Assembly: GCF_943373825.1 (NCBI RefSeq) | Contig: NZ_CALSBP010000002.1 | Location: 1,911,501-1,975,500 of the forward strand | Direction of reading: 5' to 3' | Length of the DNA: 64,000 nt | Source: Aquimarina spinulae | GTDB taxonomy: Bacteria; Bacteroidota; Bacteroidia; Flavobacteriales; Flavobacteriaceae | In this document: in pieces, positions 17,701 to 25,844 of the stretch | Numbering within the stretch: position 1 is the stretch's first letter | Layout: each line of letters starts with the position of its first letter | Translations under genes and position numbers: made by a program | Notes under the pieces: model-generated | Seen by the model: the letters and a program-made list of their open reading frames with translations, nothing else | What the model was told of the DNA's origin: nothing | The model's database searches: none

Positions 17701-17819
17701 ATCAAAAAGCTATTGAAAAGTTTGATGAAAAGTATTTATCCCAAATAATAATGGCGGTAATAAATATAAATGCATGGAATAGAATTGCAATAAGCACTCA
17801 TAAACCTATCGATCAATAA
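17697..17819 (+). pseudogene. Carboxymuconolactone decarboxylase/AhpD-like C-terminal fragment
   Basis: The frame TYQKAIEKFDEKYLSQIIMAV-INI-NAWNRIAISTH resembles the last helix region of CMD-family alkylhydroperoxidase-like proteins (IIMAxxxINxWNR). It abuts the Crp remnant directly, so a deletion appears to have joined the front of one gene to the back of another. The call rests on about 40 residues. Confidence 0.55.
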
Positions 17820-17902
17820 CTCGTCTTTAATACACATAATGTTCATAATACTTCACAAAAAGAGATAGCCATTCTCAACATCAATTAAGTAATATACGTT
17901 TT

Positions 17903-17938
17903 AAAAACATACCGATAAGAATGTTTTTTGTATATTTG
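17903..17938 (+). promoter_or_regulatory. TetR-type operator and promoter
   Basis: Inverted repeat AAAAACAT (17903-17910) / ATGTTTTT (17921-17928) with a 10-bp spacer ACCGATAAGA ends just before the -7 box TATATTTG (17931-17938). The TetR gene ATG follows at 17943, leaving almost no leader. The layout suggests autorepression by the TetR product. Confidence 0.7.
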
Positions 17939-17942
17939 TCGT

Positions 17943-18548
17943 ATGAATCAAAAAATTAAATCCAAAGAAACTCAAAATTTGATCATTAATAGCGCTTTTG
18001 AACTATTCTACAAGCATGGTTATAACAAGACTAGTATTCCTGAAATCATAAAAGGCACAGGACTTTCTAAAGGTGCTTTTTATCATCATTTTAACAGCAA
18101 GAAAAATATTGGAGAAAAAGTAATTGATCTTACGGTGAGAAAAAGGGTTTATGAAAGAATGGTTGCGCCTCTCAAAAATCCGGATAACACACCTGTAATA
18201 CCATTGCTATGTGATGTCTTTATCAAGCGTATAGAGGGTTATTCTGATTTGGAAAAAGATTTAGGTTGCCCCGCAAATAACCTAATCAATGAAATTGGGT
18301 ATTCAGAAAATTCATTCAGGGACATGCTTAGAGATATAATTGATCATTGGCAGAAGATTATGGTCAACCTATTAGAGCAAGGCAAAATTAAAGATGAAAT
18401 TAGAAAAAATGTTGACACATCGGCAACAGCCATTTTTCTGATAAGTGCTTTTGAAGGAGTAAGAGGTATTAGAAAAGTATATAATAATGATAAAATATTA
18501 GACGAATACCTTATAGCTGTAAAAAGTTATATTGAGCAATTAGCATAA
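17943..18548 (+). CDS. TetR/AcrR-family transcriptional regulator
   Basis: ATG 17943 is chosen because an upstream TTG (17928) overlaps the operator and -7 box. The 201-residue protein has the TetR HTH (IINSAFELFYKHGYNKTSIPEIIKGTGLSKGAFYHHF, residues about 10-50) and an all-helical ligand domain containing LGCPANNLINEI, typical of the group with a TetR_C AcrR-like pocket. It heads a unit with OsmC and cupin genes and probably represses it in response to an electrophile or peroxide (inference). Confidence 0.92.
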   Translation: MNQKIKSKETQNLIINSAFELFYKHGYNKTSIPEIIKGTGLSKGAFYHHFNSKKNIGEKVIDLTVRKRVYERMVAPLKNPDNTPVIPLLCDVFIKRIEGYSDLEKDLGCPANNLINEIGYSENSFRDMLRDIIDHWQKIMVNLLEQGKIKDEIRKNVDTSATAIFLISAFEGVRGIRKVYNNDKILDEYLIAVKSYIEQLA

Positions 18549-18569
18549 TTTTTTAATTAAAAAAATGAA

Positions 18570-18974
18570 ATGGAAGCAATTCGAATAACACTAGAACAAA
18601 TATCAAATACAGCAATGAAATTAAACAATGACACCATAAAAGTTATTGTAGATCGGCCTATAAGTCAAGGAGGTGGTGGCAATGGGTTAATGGGAGGTCA
18701 ATACTTATTGACAGGTATTGGCGGCTGTTTTTGTAGTACATTTTTTGCTGCAGCACAATCTAGAAGTTTCGAAATTGAAGGATTTCAGGTTGATGTTATC
18801 GCAACTAAAAGTGAAGACTTACCCAAACGTTTTACAGATATACGCCTTGATGTATCTTATAAAAGATGCAGTGATCCAGTAGTTTTTAAAAAGTTACTCA
18901 GAATTGCAGAAATGGGTTGTATATCAATTAATACCATTAAAGAAGGAATGGGGTTTAAAGTACATCAAAAATGA
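18570..18974 (+). CDS. OsmC-family protein
   Basis: The 134-residue protein has the OsmC/Ohr core: GGQYLLTGIGGCFCSTFFAAAQ, with one reactive-Cys candidate in the helix, FQVDVIATKSEDLPKRFTDIRLDVSY and a C-terminal helix with a second Cys (IAEMGCISINTIKEG). OsmC/Ohr proteins reduce organic hydroperoxides with paired cysteines. The 21-bp gap to tetR implies a shared transcript. Confidence 0.88.
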   Translation: MEAIRITLEQISNTAMKLNNDTIKVIVDRPISQGGGGNGLMGGQYLLTGIGGCFCSTFFAAAQSRSFEIEGFQVDVIATKSEDLPKRFTDIRLDVSYKRCSDPVVFKKLLRIAEMGCISINTIKEGMGFKVHQK

Positions 18975-19047
18975 AAAAGATTATTCATAACCAGCACAAT
19001 CTGCATAACCAATAACGATAAATCACATAATTTAAAGTGAAGAGAAT

Positions 19048-19413
19048 ATGAAACTTATAGAAAAATTTAAAGACATTACAGGTTACTTTTCTCCAAAAAT
19101 AATTGGAGAAGTTAATGATACTTATATTAAGCTAGCAAAAATAAAAGGTGACAAAGTACCCTGGCATAATCATGAGCATGAAGACGAACTCTTCTACATT
19201 ATCGAAGGAAGCCTTCTTTTTGAAGTAGAAGGACAAGACTCTTTTATCATGAATCAAGGAGACCTGTTTATTGTAAAGCGTGGTATTAATCATAGAGTTT
19301 CTTCAACAGAGGAATGTAAAATTATGCTAATAGAAAACAAAACGACAGCACATACAGGAAAAGTAAAATCCGAAATCACCAAAAATATCCAAGAACAACA
19401 ATTAGAATCATGA
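19048..19413 (+). CDS. Cupin-domain protein
   Basis: The 121-residue protein has both cupin motifs: VPWHNHEHEDELFYIIEGSLLFEVEG (His, His, Glu metal ligands) and QGDLFIVKRGINHRV (last His). No catalytic assignment is possible. It lies 73 bp after the OsmC gene and may be in the TetR unit. Confidence 0.88.
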   Translation: MKLIEKFKDITGYFSPKIIGEVNDTYIKLAKIKGDKVPWHNHEHEDELFYIIEGSLLFEVEGQDSFIMNQGDLFIVKRGINHRVSSTEECKIMLIENKTTAHTGKVKSEITKNIQEQQLES

Positions 19414-19451
19414 AAAATCTATTCTAAATGCAAATAAGTAGTGCAAAATAT

Positions 19452-19492
19452 TTTAACAAATACTTGCTTTAAGCAAGTATTTGTTAAATTTG
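19452..19492 (+). promoter_or_regulatory. 37-bp perfect palindrome with an embedded promoter, MarR operator
   Basis: Positions 19452-19488 form a perfect palindrome of 18+1+18 bases (inner arms ACTTGCTT/AAGCAAGT, outer arms TTTAACAAA/TTTGTTAAA). The -33 element TTG (19464-19466) lies in it, and the -7 box TAAATTTG (19485-19492) starts in its right arm, spaced by 18 bp. The MarR gene ATG is 5 bp further on. A bound MarR dimer would block the promoter. Confidence 0.85.
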
Positions 19493-19496
19493 TATT

Positions 19497-19928
19497 ATGG
19501 AAAACATAGTCAACAAAATTCGAAGATTTAATCGCTTTTATACCAGAGTTATAGGGGTAATTAATAATCACATATTAGAAAGTCAATATTCACTTTCTGA
19601 GGTTCGTGTTATGTACGAAATTTATCATAATCCTAAAATTACAGCTCGACAAATAAAAGAGATTATTGAGGTCGACGAGGGCTACTTAAGTCGCTTAATA
19701 AAAAAATTGGTTAAACTAAACATCATCAATAAAATAAAATCGCAAGACGATTATAGGATATCGTACTTAAATCTCACAGAAAATGGTAAAAAAATATTTT
19801 TAACCCTTAATCAACGCTCATCAGATGCTATTTCTGAGATCATCCAACATCTTAACAAAAAAGAGCAGGAAGAATTAATTCTATTGTATGAAAAAATAGA
19901 AATTTTACTAACGAAAAAAGAAAATTAA
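19497..19928 (+). CDS. MarR-family transcriptional regulator
   Basis: The 143-residue protein is a complete MarR regulator: dimer helix, winged helix YSLSEVRVMYEIYHNPKITARQIKEIIEVDEGYLSRLIKKLVKLNIINKIKS with wing DYRISYLNLTENGKK, and a C-terminal dimerization helix. Its gene starts 5 bp after a promoter that lies in a 37-bp palindrome and is followed after 1 bp by a GNAT gene. In other bacteria these two domains occur as one MarR-GNAT fusion protein, so they very likely work together. Confidence 0.93.
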   Translation: MENIVNKIRRFNRFYTRVIGVINNHILESQYSLSEVRVMYEIYHNPKITARQIKEIIEVDEGYLSRLIKKLVKLNIINKIKSQDDYRISYLNLTENGKKIFLTLNQRSSDAISEIIQHLNKKEQEELILLYEKIEILLTKKEN

Positions 19929-19929
19929 A

Positions 19930-20427
19930 ATGCAGCTTAATGACATTTCTATCAGAACGACTATCAAACCTGGTGACCTGGGGTATATCATTTATCGTCA
20001 TGGTAAAATATATGGAGAAGAGTATAACTACGGAGTAGCATTCGAAACCTATGTGGGGGAGGGAATGCATGAGTTTTATAAAAATTACAATCCCGAAATG
20101 GATAGAGTCTGGATATGTGAGCATAATGACAAGATTGTAGGTTTTGTTTTATTGATGCACAGAGAGAATAAAACCGCTCAACTTCGATATTTCTACCTCG
20201 AACCTGCATATCGAGGGTTAGGACTTGGAAAAAAATTAATGTCTCTTTTTATGGATTTCTTTTATAAAAAAGGGTATCAATCTGCCTATCTATGGACAAC
20301 TCATGAATTATCTGCTGCCGCTTCGCTTTATACAAAACACGGGTTTAAATTAACAGAGTCAAAAAAATCAATTGCTTTTGAGAAACCTTTGATAGAAAAT
20401 CGCTATGATTTGTCGACTACACCTTGA
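19930..20427 (+). CDS. GNAT-family N-acetyltransferase (partner of MarR)
   Basis: The 165-residue protein has the fusion-type N terminus IRTTIKPGDLGYIIYRHGKIYGEEYNYG found in MarR-GNAT proteins, then YFYLEPAYRGLGLGKKLM (CoA-binding RGxGxG/K loop) and LYTKHGFKL. It starts 1 bp after the MarR stop codon, so translation is probably coupled. The substrate is not evident. Confidence 0.92.
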   Translation: MQLNDISIRTTIKPGDLGYIIYRHGKIYGEEYNYGVAFETYVGEGMHEFYKNYNPEMDRVWICEHNDKIVGFVLLMHRENKTAQLRYFYLEPAYRGLGLGKKLMSLFMDFFYKKGYQSAYLWTTHELSAAASLYTKHGFKLTESKKSIAFEKPLIENRYDLSTTP

Positions 20428-20666
20428 GTTACAGTCAAATTTTAATAAAAACCTGTTAGAGAAGTTAAGCAACGATAATGATAAATTGTCATTAATTCTA
20501 TTCTTTTTGGCAGTAATGGTTTAACCTACCCTCCTTTTCAGAAATTTTATATATCACTCGAGCCTATAGTTCAATTAAATTTTCATACAATTGTATAACT
20601 AAGAAATACCGGCACTAAGACAGTAATGCTTTTATAGTCAAAACATCATAGTAAATAAATAATGAT

Positions 20667-21155
20667 ATGAAAAACTTAAACTTAATCTATATAGTACTAA
20701 TCTGTATCGCTCATATTTCTCTGCATTCTTGTAAAAACAATTCGAATCCTCAGGAAAATAGAACTCCTACACCTCAACAAATAGATAAAGAAGATACTAC
20801 ACCAACAGAAAAAGAACCAAGGCAAGCTAAATATCCAACACTAAACATCAAGCCAAATGACCGAATAAACTCACCCATCAAAATAAAAGTGAATTCTGAA
20901 GGGGTTTGGTATGCCAGTGAAGGGGAGCTTGGATGGATTGAGCTAATTGATGACAAAGGAAATGAATTGGCAAAAGGTATATTAAGTGCTGATGGTGATT
21001 GGATGAAAAGCGGCCCTGTAATGTTTTCGACCACCTTAACGTTTGATGCAAAAAATATAAAAACCGGTAAACTTATAGTTCACAACGATCCTGGAGAAGG
21101 AGATGGTGATGAAGCAGGAGAATCAATAAGTTTTGAAATACCTATTATTTTTTAA
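20667..21155 (+). CDS. Lipoprotein with a Gmad2-like immunoglobulin domain
   Basis: The 162-residue product has a lipoprotein signal (AHISLHSCKN, Cys near 22), a low-complexity linker rich in Pro/Thr/Glu, and a C-terminal domain (NDRINSPIKIKVNSEGVWYASEG ... ELIDDKGNELAKGILSADGDWM ... GKLIVHNDPGEGDGDEAGESISFEIPI) that fits Gmad2, a bacterial immunoglobulin-like domain. Function unknown; likely periplasmic or surface. The 240 bp upstream of it show no gene. Confidence 0.75.
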   Translation: MKNLNLIYIVLICIAHISLHSCKNNSNPQENRTPTPQQIDKEDTTPTEKEPRQAKYPTLNIKPNDRINSPIKIKVNSEGVWYASEGELGWIELIDDKGNELAKGILSADGDWMKSGPVMFSTTLTFDAKNIKTGKLIVHNDPGEGDGDEAGESISFEIPIIF

Positions 21156-21222
21156 TCTCAAAGATGAGTTATATCTTTGAAGATATACCTTCTCCTCTAG
21201 TTAATATAATTAATCAATGCCA

Positions 21223-21641
21223 ATGATATTACCTATTCTACTAAGTCTTATCTTTTTTATCCTTGGGATTATTCATTTTAATTGGGTTGTCGGAGGAACA
21301 TTTGGATTTGAAGCCTCATTACCAACTAAGGAAAGTGATGAATGCGTATTGAATCCCAAAAAAAATTGATAGTGCTATAGTAGCACTTAGATTAACTGTT
21401 TTTGGTTTTTTTATGTACTCGAATCTGGTCTTATAGCTTATAAGTTGCCTAAATGGCTCCCGAAATATACAAAATGGATTATCCCTTCTATTTTTATACT
21501 CAGAGCTTTGGGGATTTTAAATATGTTGGATTTTTTAAACGAATAAAACAAACAAAATTTGGTAGATTAGACACTATGTTTTTTTCTCCATTATGTCTAA
21601 TTATAGGATCAATCCGACTGATAATAGCCTTAACAAAGTAA
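21223..21641 (+). pseudogene. DUF3995 family gene with three frame changes
   Basis: Three frames together rebuild a DUF3995 membrane protein: MILPILLSLIFFILGIIHFNW to KESDECVLNPKK (ATG 21223), then SAIVALRLTVFGFF, then VLESGLIAYKLPKWLPKYTK to IPSIFILRALG, then DFKYVGFFKRIKQTKFGRLD to the stop at 21639-21641. The frame changes fall near an A run at 21360, a T run at 21410 and GGGG at 21510. Homopolymer positions make sequence error a real alternative to decay. The annotated-looking frame 21453-21641 is only its last piece. Confidence 0.8.
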
Positions 21642-21650
21642 TAAAAACAA

Positions 21651-22211
21651 GTGAACACAAAAGATAATTTAATGATGGACGGCTATGAAAGCCTAGATGA
21701 TTACTGGACAAGGACAAAATTAAATTTATTGCAGAAATTAAAAATACATACTGCTGCTATTTTAATTACCATATTCAAATTTATCATTAAACCTATCAGA
21801 TTCTTATTTGGTAAAAGCTTTAATTTACTTGCAAATATTGATGAGGATTTAGGTGAATTCGACATATTAGGAAGTAAAAGAAAAGAAGAGTTTGGACAAG
21901 ATTACCTTACGCAACCAGAAATAGATAAGTTTATAAATAGTGGTATTCATGGACCATTTCGTGTATTAGACACAATGGAAGCCGAAAACCTTGCAAATGA
22001 AAGTGATGACCTATTTAAAAAACACTTTCATAAAACTACTATATTCGGTAAAGATATTTTGAATTCGCTAAAAGCATCTGGTGATTACTCTATAAATTAT
22101 CTAGGTTTTTTTCAGGGATCAAAATACAGAAGGCTTTGGGATGTATTAAAACATCCAAAGACCAATAATAATATAGCAGAATACCCCTATCCTAAAAGAA
22201 GTCATGATTAA
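21651..22211 (+). CDS. Uncharacterised protein, possibly truncated PhyH-like
   Basis: A GTG at 21651 starts a 186-residue frame; ATG codons at 21672 and 21675 are alternatives. It has a hydrophobic segment (TAAILITIFKFIIKPIRFLF) and a later region LTQPEIDKFINSGIHGPFRVLDTMEAE that resembles the opening of phytanoyl-CoA dioxygenase-like proteins. The HxD iron motif of that family is absent and the frame ends abruptly, overlapping the convergent AraC gene by 4 bp, so it may be a truncated remnant. I do not assign a function. Confidence 0.45.
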   Translation: MNTKDNLMMDGYESLDDYWTRTKLNLLQKLKIHTAAILITIFKFIIKPIRFLFGKSFNLLANIDEDLGEFDILGSKRKEEFGQDYLTQPEIDKFINSGIHGPFRVLDTMEAENLANESDDLFKKHFHKTTIFGKDILNSLKASGDYSINYLGFFQGSKYRRLWDVLKHPKTNNNIAEYPYPKRSHD

Positions 22212-23068
22212 CCAAAACTTGGCTCATGTAATCTCTTTTTATAATCAGAAGGAGTCATCCCTTTTATTTCCTTAAATTTTCTATTAAAATTAGAGAGGTT
22301 TTTAAAGCCACTCCGATAAGAAACTTCAGAAATAGTGATATCCAATTCTCTCGATATTAACCTACATGCATTCTCAATTCGTACCTCGATCAAAAACTGA
22401 AAGAAGGTTTTATTGGTTCGTTGCTTAAAATATCGACAAAAAGCATTAGGTGTCATATTTGCTAGATCAGCAACTTCTTTCAGCGAAAAATCTCTATTAA
22501 ACTCATTCATCACCACCTGAAAAACTTTAGCCATTCTTTTTCCTTCATTATCGGTATATGCTCTTTTTGAAATGAACGATGATATGGTTTTGGTCTTTGA
22601 TGTTTTCAGTATTTTTAAGATCTTCAAAAAAATGGTAAAACGATCTAATTTTTCTTTTTTCTCAACAATTTTCAAAAACTGTTTTTTTAATTTTTCTTTT
22701 TTAGAAAACACCCTAATCCCATATACCGAGTTTCTAAAAAATCCCGATAATTCATTAAATTCAGGAAGTTTAAAAAATAGATTTCCAAAAGATTCTTTGG
22801 TAAAAAAAAGAGAAATCATATATGACTTTACAGGAGAAGAGGCACTTTTTAATACATGAGGAACATTACTTCCAAAAATCAAAATATCATTCGCTTTATA
22901 ATCAGTGATCGTATCTCCAACAATTAAACTCCCTTCTCCCGATATTATAATTGATATCTGTATCTCCTCATGTTGATGAAATTTATCATAAAAGACAACT
23001 TCCTTATCTTCCTGAACAATCAAAGTGTCGGTCGAGGATTTTGGTATTTTAAAAGGTAATGCTTTCAT
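22208..23068 (-). CDS. AraC-family regulator with N-terminal cupin, likely hydroxyproline operon activator
   Basis: The 286-residue protein has a cupin sensor (about 1-100; YDKFHQHEEIQISIIISGEGSLIVGD) and a C-terminal AraC HTH (FSLKEVADLANMTPNAFCRYFKQRTNKTFFQFLIEVRI; ISEVSYRSGFKNLSNFNRKFKEIKGMTPSDYKK). It is divergent from the hydroxyproline catabolic operon, with the shared 137-bp region between, and is the obvious candidate regulator. Ligand (hydroxyproline or an intermediate) is inferred. Confidence 0.9.
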   Translation of the reverse strand: MKALPFKIPKSSTDTLIVQEDKEVVFYDKFHQHEEIQISIIISGEGSLIVGDTITDYKANDILIFGSNVPHVLKSASSPVKSYMISLFFTKESFGNLFFKLPEFNELSGFFRNSVYGIRVFSKKEKLKKQFLKIVEKKEKLDRFTIFLKILKILKTSKTKTISSFISKRAYTDNEGKRMAKVFQVVMNEFNRDFSLKEVADLANMTPNAFCRYFKQRTNKTFFQFLIEVRIENACRLISRELDITISEVSYRSGFKNLSNFNRKFKEIKGMTPSDYKKRLHEPSFG

Positions 23069-23182
23069 TTCTAATTCATCTATGAATCAATATTAATCAT
23101 AATTATGCATATATTAACAATAAAAGGTAATATAGTATCAGATATAGATAATTTCTCAATGTATCTTTCATCGCTTTCATAA

Positions 23183-23190
23183 TATCTTTG
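23183..23190 (+). promoter_or_regulatory. -7 promoter box of the hydroxyproline operon
   Basis: TATCTTTG fits the Bacteroidota TAnnTTTG consensus and lies 15 bp before the ATG at 23206. A TTG start at 23188 would fall inside the box. No good -33 TTG is seen at the right distance, which is compatible with activator dependence. Confidence 0.55.
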
Positions 23191-23205
23191 AATAAAATTT
23201 TAAAT

Positions 23206-24132
23206 ATGGTAATAGATTGGAAAGGTGTAATGCCTGCAGTGACTACAAAATTCACAAAAGACGATACACTAGACTTAGAAATGTTTGAAATTAATATCAA
23301 TGCACAACTTAAAGCCGGAGTTCACGGAATTATATTGGGCGGGACCTTAGGCGAGGCAAGTACATTAAGTGATGACGAAAAAAGAATTTTGGTTAGAACC
23401 ACAGTTGATATCGTTAAAAACAAAGTTCCAGTTATTATTAATATTGCAGAACAAACTACAAAAGGTGCTATCGAAGCTGCAAAAAAAGCAAAAGAAGATG
23501 GAGCTAGTGGTTTGATGATGCTCCCACCAATGCGATATAAAGCAGGAGATCGAGAAACTGTAGTGTATTTTAAAGAGGTAGCTAAAAGTACTGATCTACC
23601 CATAATGATTTACAACAATCCTGTTGACTATAAGATAGAAGTCTCTTTGGATATGTTCGAAGAGTTATTAGCACTGGATAATATACAGGCAGTAAAAGAA
23701 TCTACAAGAGATATTTCTAATATAACACGAATTAAAAATCGCTTTGGTGATAGATTAAAAATTCTAAGTGGAGTAGATACATTAGCTCTCGAAAGTTTAT
23801 TGATGGGTGCCGATGGCTGGGTTGCAGGACTAGTAGATGCTTTCCCAGAAGAAACTGTAGCTATTTATGAGCTTCAGAAAGCTGGTCGGATTAAAGAAGC
23901 TATAGCAATCTATCGTTGGTTTTTACCTTTGCTGGAGTTAGACATAAACCCTAAATTAGTACAAAATATAAAACTGGCAGAAGTAGCTACCGGAATCGGC
24001 ACAGAGTATGTGCGCCCACCCAGGCTACCACTCGTTGGAGATGAACGTAAAAAAGTATTAGAAATTATTGAAACTGGCCTAAAAACAAGACCACAATTAC
24101 CCAAATACAAAAACATCGAATTAATAGATTAA
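23206..24132 (+). CDS. DHDPS-family lyase: probable 1-pyrroline-4-hydroxy-2-carboxylate deaminase
   Basis: ATG 23206 is preferred over TTG 23188. The 308-residue protein is a DapA-fold aldolase/lyase: GGTLGEASTLSDDEK (substrate loop), IMIYNNPVDY (catalytic Tyr) and IQAVKESTRD (Schiff-base Lys). Within an operon with a hydroxyproline epimerase, a D-amino-acid oxidase-like protein and a semialdehyde dehydrogenase, the expected reaction is removal of ammonia from pyrroline-4-hydroxy-2-carboxylate to give 2-oxoglutarate semialdehyde. It starts the operon. Confidence 0.88.
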   Translation: MVIDWKGVMPAVTTKFTKDDTLDLEMFEININAQLKAGVHGIILGGTLGEASTLSDDEKRILVRTTVDIVKNKVPVIINIAEQTTKGAIEAAKKAKEDGASGLMMLPPMRYKAGDRETVVYFKEVAKSTDLPIMIYNNPVDYKIEVSLDMFEELLALDNIQAVKESTRDISNITRIKNRFGDRLKILSGVDTLALESLLMGADGWVAGLVDAFPEETVAIYELQKAGRIKEAIAIYRWFLPLLELDINPKLVQNIKLAEVATGIGTEYVRPPRLPLVGDERKKVLEIIETGLKTRPQLPKYKNIELID

Positions 24133-24221
24133 TCCCTAAAATGATGTAATCAAAAATAATAGAGATGACATCATTCTTTCATTAGAAATTGATCTATTTT
24201 CACATTAAATCATTTAGAATT

Positions 24222-25805
24222 ATGATAACAGGTAAAAACTATATAGGAAATCAGCTCTCGGCTATAGGAAATAAAACCTACACAACTTTTAATCCTAAGT
24301 TGAATATTGAAAATGAACATACATTTTTTGAAGCTTCGGAAGAAGAAATCGAAAAAGCTGTATCATTAGCTTCAGAAGCTTTTGAAATTTTCGGAAAGGT
24401 TTCTGGTGCTAAAAAAGCAGAATTTTTAAATGCAATTGCCGATGAGATTCTGGCTTTAGATGATCTTCTAATAGAAACATACAGATCAGAGACTGGGTTA
24501 CCAGAAGGAAGAGCAAAAGGTGAAAGAGGTAGAACCATAGGGCAATTAAGAACTTTTGCTGATCTGGTAGCCGATGGCTCTTGGGTAGAAGCTTCTATAG
24601 ATACTGCCAATTTGGATCGCAGTCCTATTCCTAAGCAGGATATTCGTAAAATGCTCGTTCCTCTAGGACCTGTTGTTGTTTTTGGAGCAAGTAATTTTCC
24701 TCTAGCCTACTCTACAGCTGGAGGTGATACCGCCGCTGCATTTGCCGCAGGATGTCCTGTGATTGTAAAATCACACCCAATGCATGCAGGAACCGGAGAA
24801 TTAGTATCTGCTGCAATTATCAAAGCTGCCACAAAAACAGGAATGCCAAATGGAGTATTCTCTAATCTTAATAGTTCAGGAATTGAAGTAGGTGTTAAAT
24901 TAGTAGAACATCCCGCAGTAAAAGCAGTTGGTTTTACAGGAAGTATTAGAGGAGGTAGAGCACTATTTGATTTGGCTTCAAAACGACCAGAACCAATCCC
25001 GGTATTTGCAGAAATGGGGAGTATAAACCCTGTAGTCCTATTACCCGAAGCAACAATTACCAAAGGAGTCGATTTAGCTAAAACCTATGCAAAATCAATA
25101 ACAGTAGGAGCCGGACAGTTTTGTACAAACCCTGGTTTGCTTATCGGTATTAAAGGAGAAGCCTTAACTAATTTTATAACAGCACTTTCTGAAGAAATTG
25201 TGAAAATTGAACCTTCATGTATGTTGCATCCCAACATTATTGGAAATTTTGAAAGAAACAAAACAAATGCATTGCAACAAAATGGATTATCTGTCACCGC
25301 AGAGCTTGATAGTGATATTGCCGTGAATTATGCAAGACAAACAGTTACCACAGTAGAAGGAAAAACATTTTTAGAAAACACAACCTTACATCAAGAAGTA
25401 TTTGGGCCATTCTCTATGGTTGTGCAATGTAAAGATGTTGAACAATTAGAAACTATAATTAATACCTTAGAAGGGCAACTTACAGGGACTATTATTGCAG
25501 AGAATGAAGAAGCACTACAATACAATACAGTAATTGATGCATTACAAAACAGGGTAGGAAGAATTATATTTAATGGTGTTCCTACAGGAGTAGAAGTATG
25601 CCCTTCTATGTTACATGGTGGTCCATATCCTGCCTCAACAGATAGTAGATTTACAGCAGTTGGTATTCATTCTATTAAACGTTGGGTACGTCCATTTAGC
25701 TACCAAAGTTGGCCAAATAATTTATTACCAAACGAACTTAAGAATGAAAACCCTCTAGGGATTTCCAGGTTAATAAATGGTAAGCATACAGATTCTAAAA
25801 TCTAA
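24222..25805 (+). CDS. 2-oxoglutarate semialdehyde (2,5-dioxovalerate) dehydrogenase
   Basis: ATG 24222 is used; a frame extension upstream to 24189 adds 11 non-conserved residues. The 527-residue protein is an NADP+-type aldehyde dehydrogenase with VVVFGASNFPLAYSTAGGDTAAA, FAEMGSINPV (general-base Glu) and GAGQFCTNPGL (nucleophile Cys). It has the N-terminal and length features of the 2,5-dioxovalerate subgroup. It would oxidise the semialdehyde to 2-oxoglutarate, the last step of hydroxyproline breakdown. Confidence 0.92.
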   Translation: MITGKNYIGNQLSAIGNKTYTTFNPKLNIENEHTFFEASEEEIEKAVSLASEAFEIFGKVSGAKKAEFLNAIADEILALDDLLIETYRSETGLPEGRAKGERGRTIGQLRTFADLVADGSWVEASIDTANLDRSPIPKQDIRKMLVPLGPVVVFGASNFPLAYSTAGGDTAAAFAAGCPVIVKSHPMHAGTGELVSAAIIKAATKTGMPNGVFSNLNSSGIEVGVKLVEHPAVKAVGFTGSIRGGRALFDLASKRPEPIPVFAEMGSINPVVLLPEATITKGVDLAKTYAKSITVGAGQFCTNPGLLIGIKGEALTNFITALSEEIVKIEPSCMLHPNIIGNFERNKTNALQQNGLSVTAELDSDIAVNYARQTVTTVEGKTFLENTTLHQEVFGPFSMVVQCKDVEQLETIINTLEGQLTGTIIAENEEALQYNTVIDALQNRVGRIIFNGVPTGVEVCPSMLHGGPYPASTDSRFTAVGIHSIKRWVRPFSYQSWPNNLLPNELKNENPLGISRLINGKHTDSKI

Positions 25806-25844
25806 TTTTTAGAATTAATATTAAAATAATAATACTCGTTTAGC

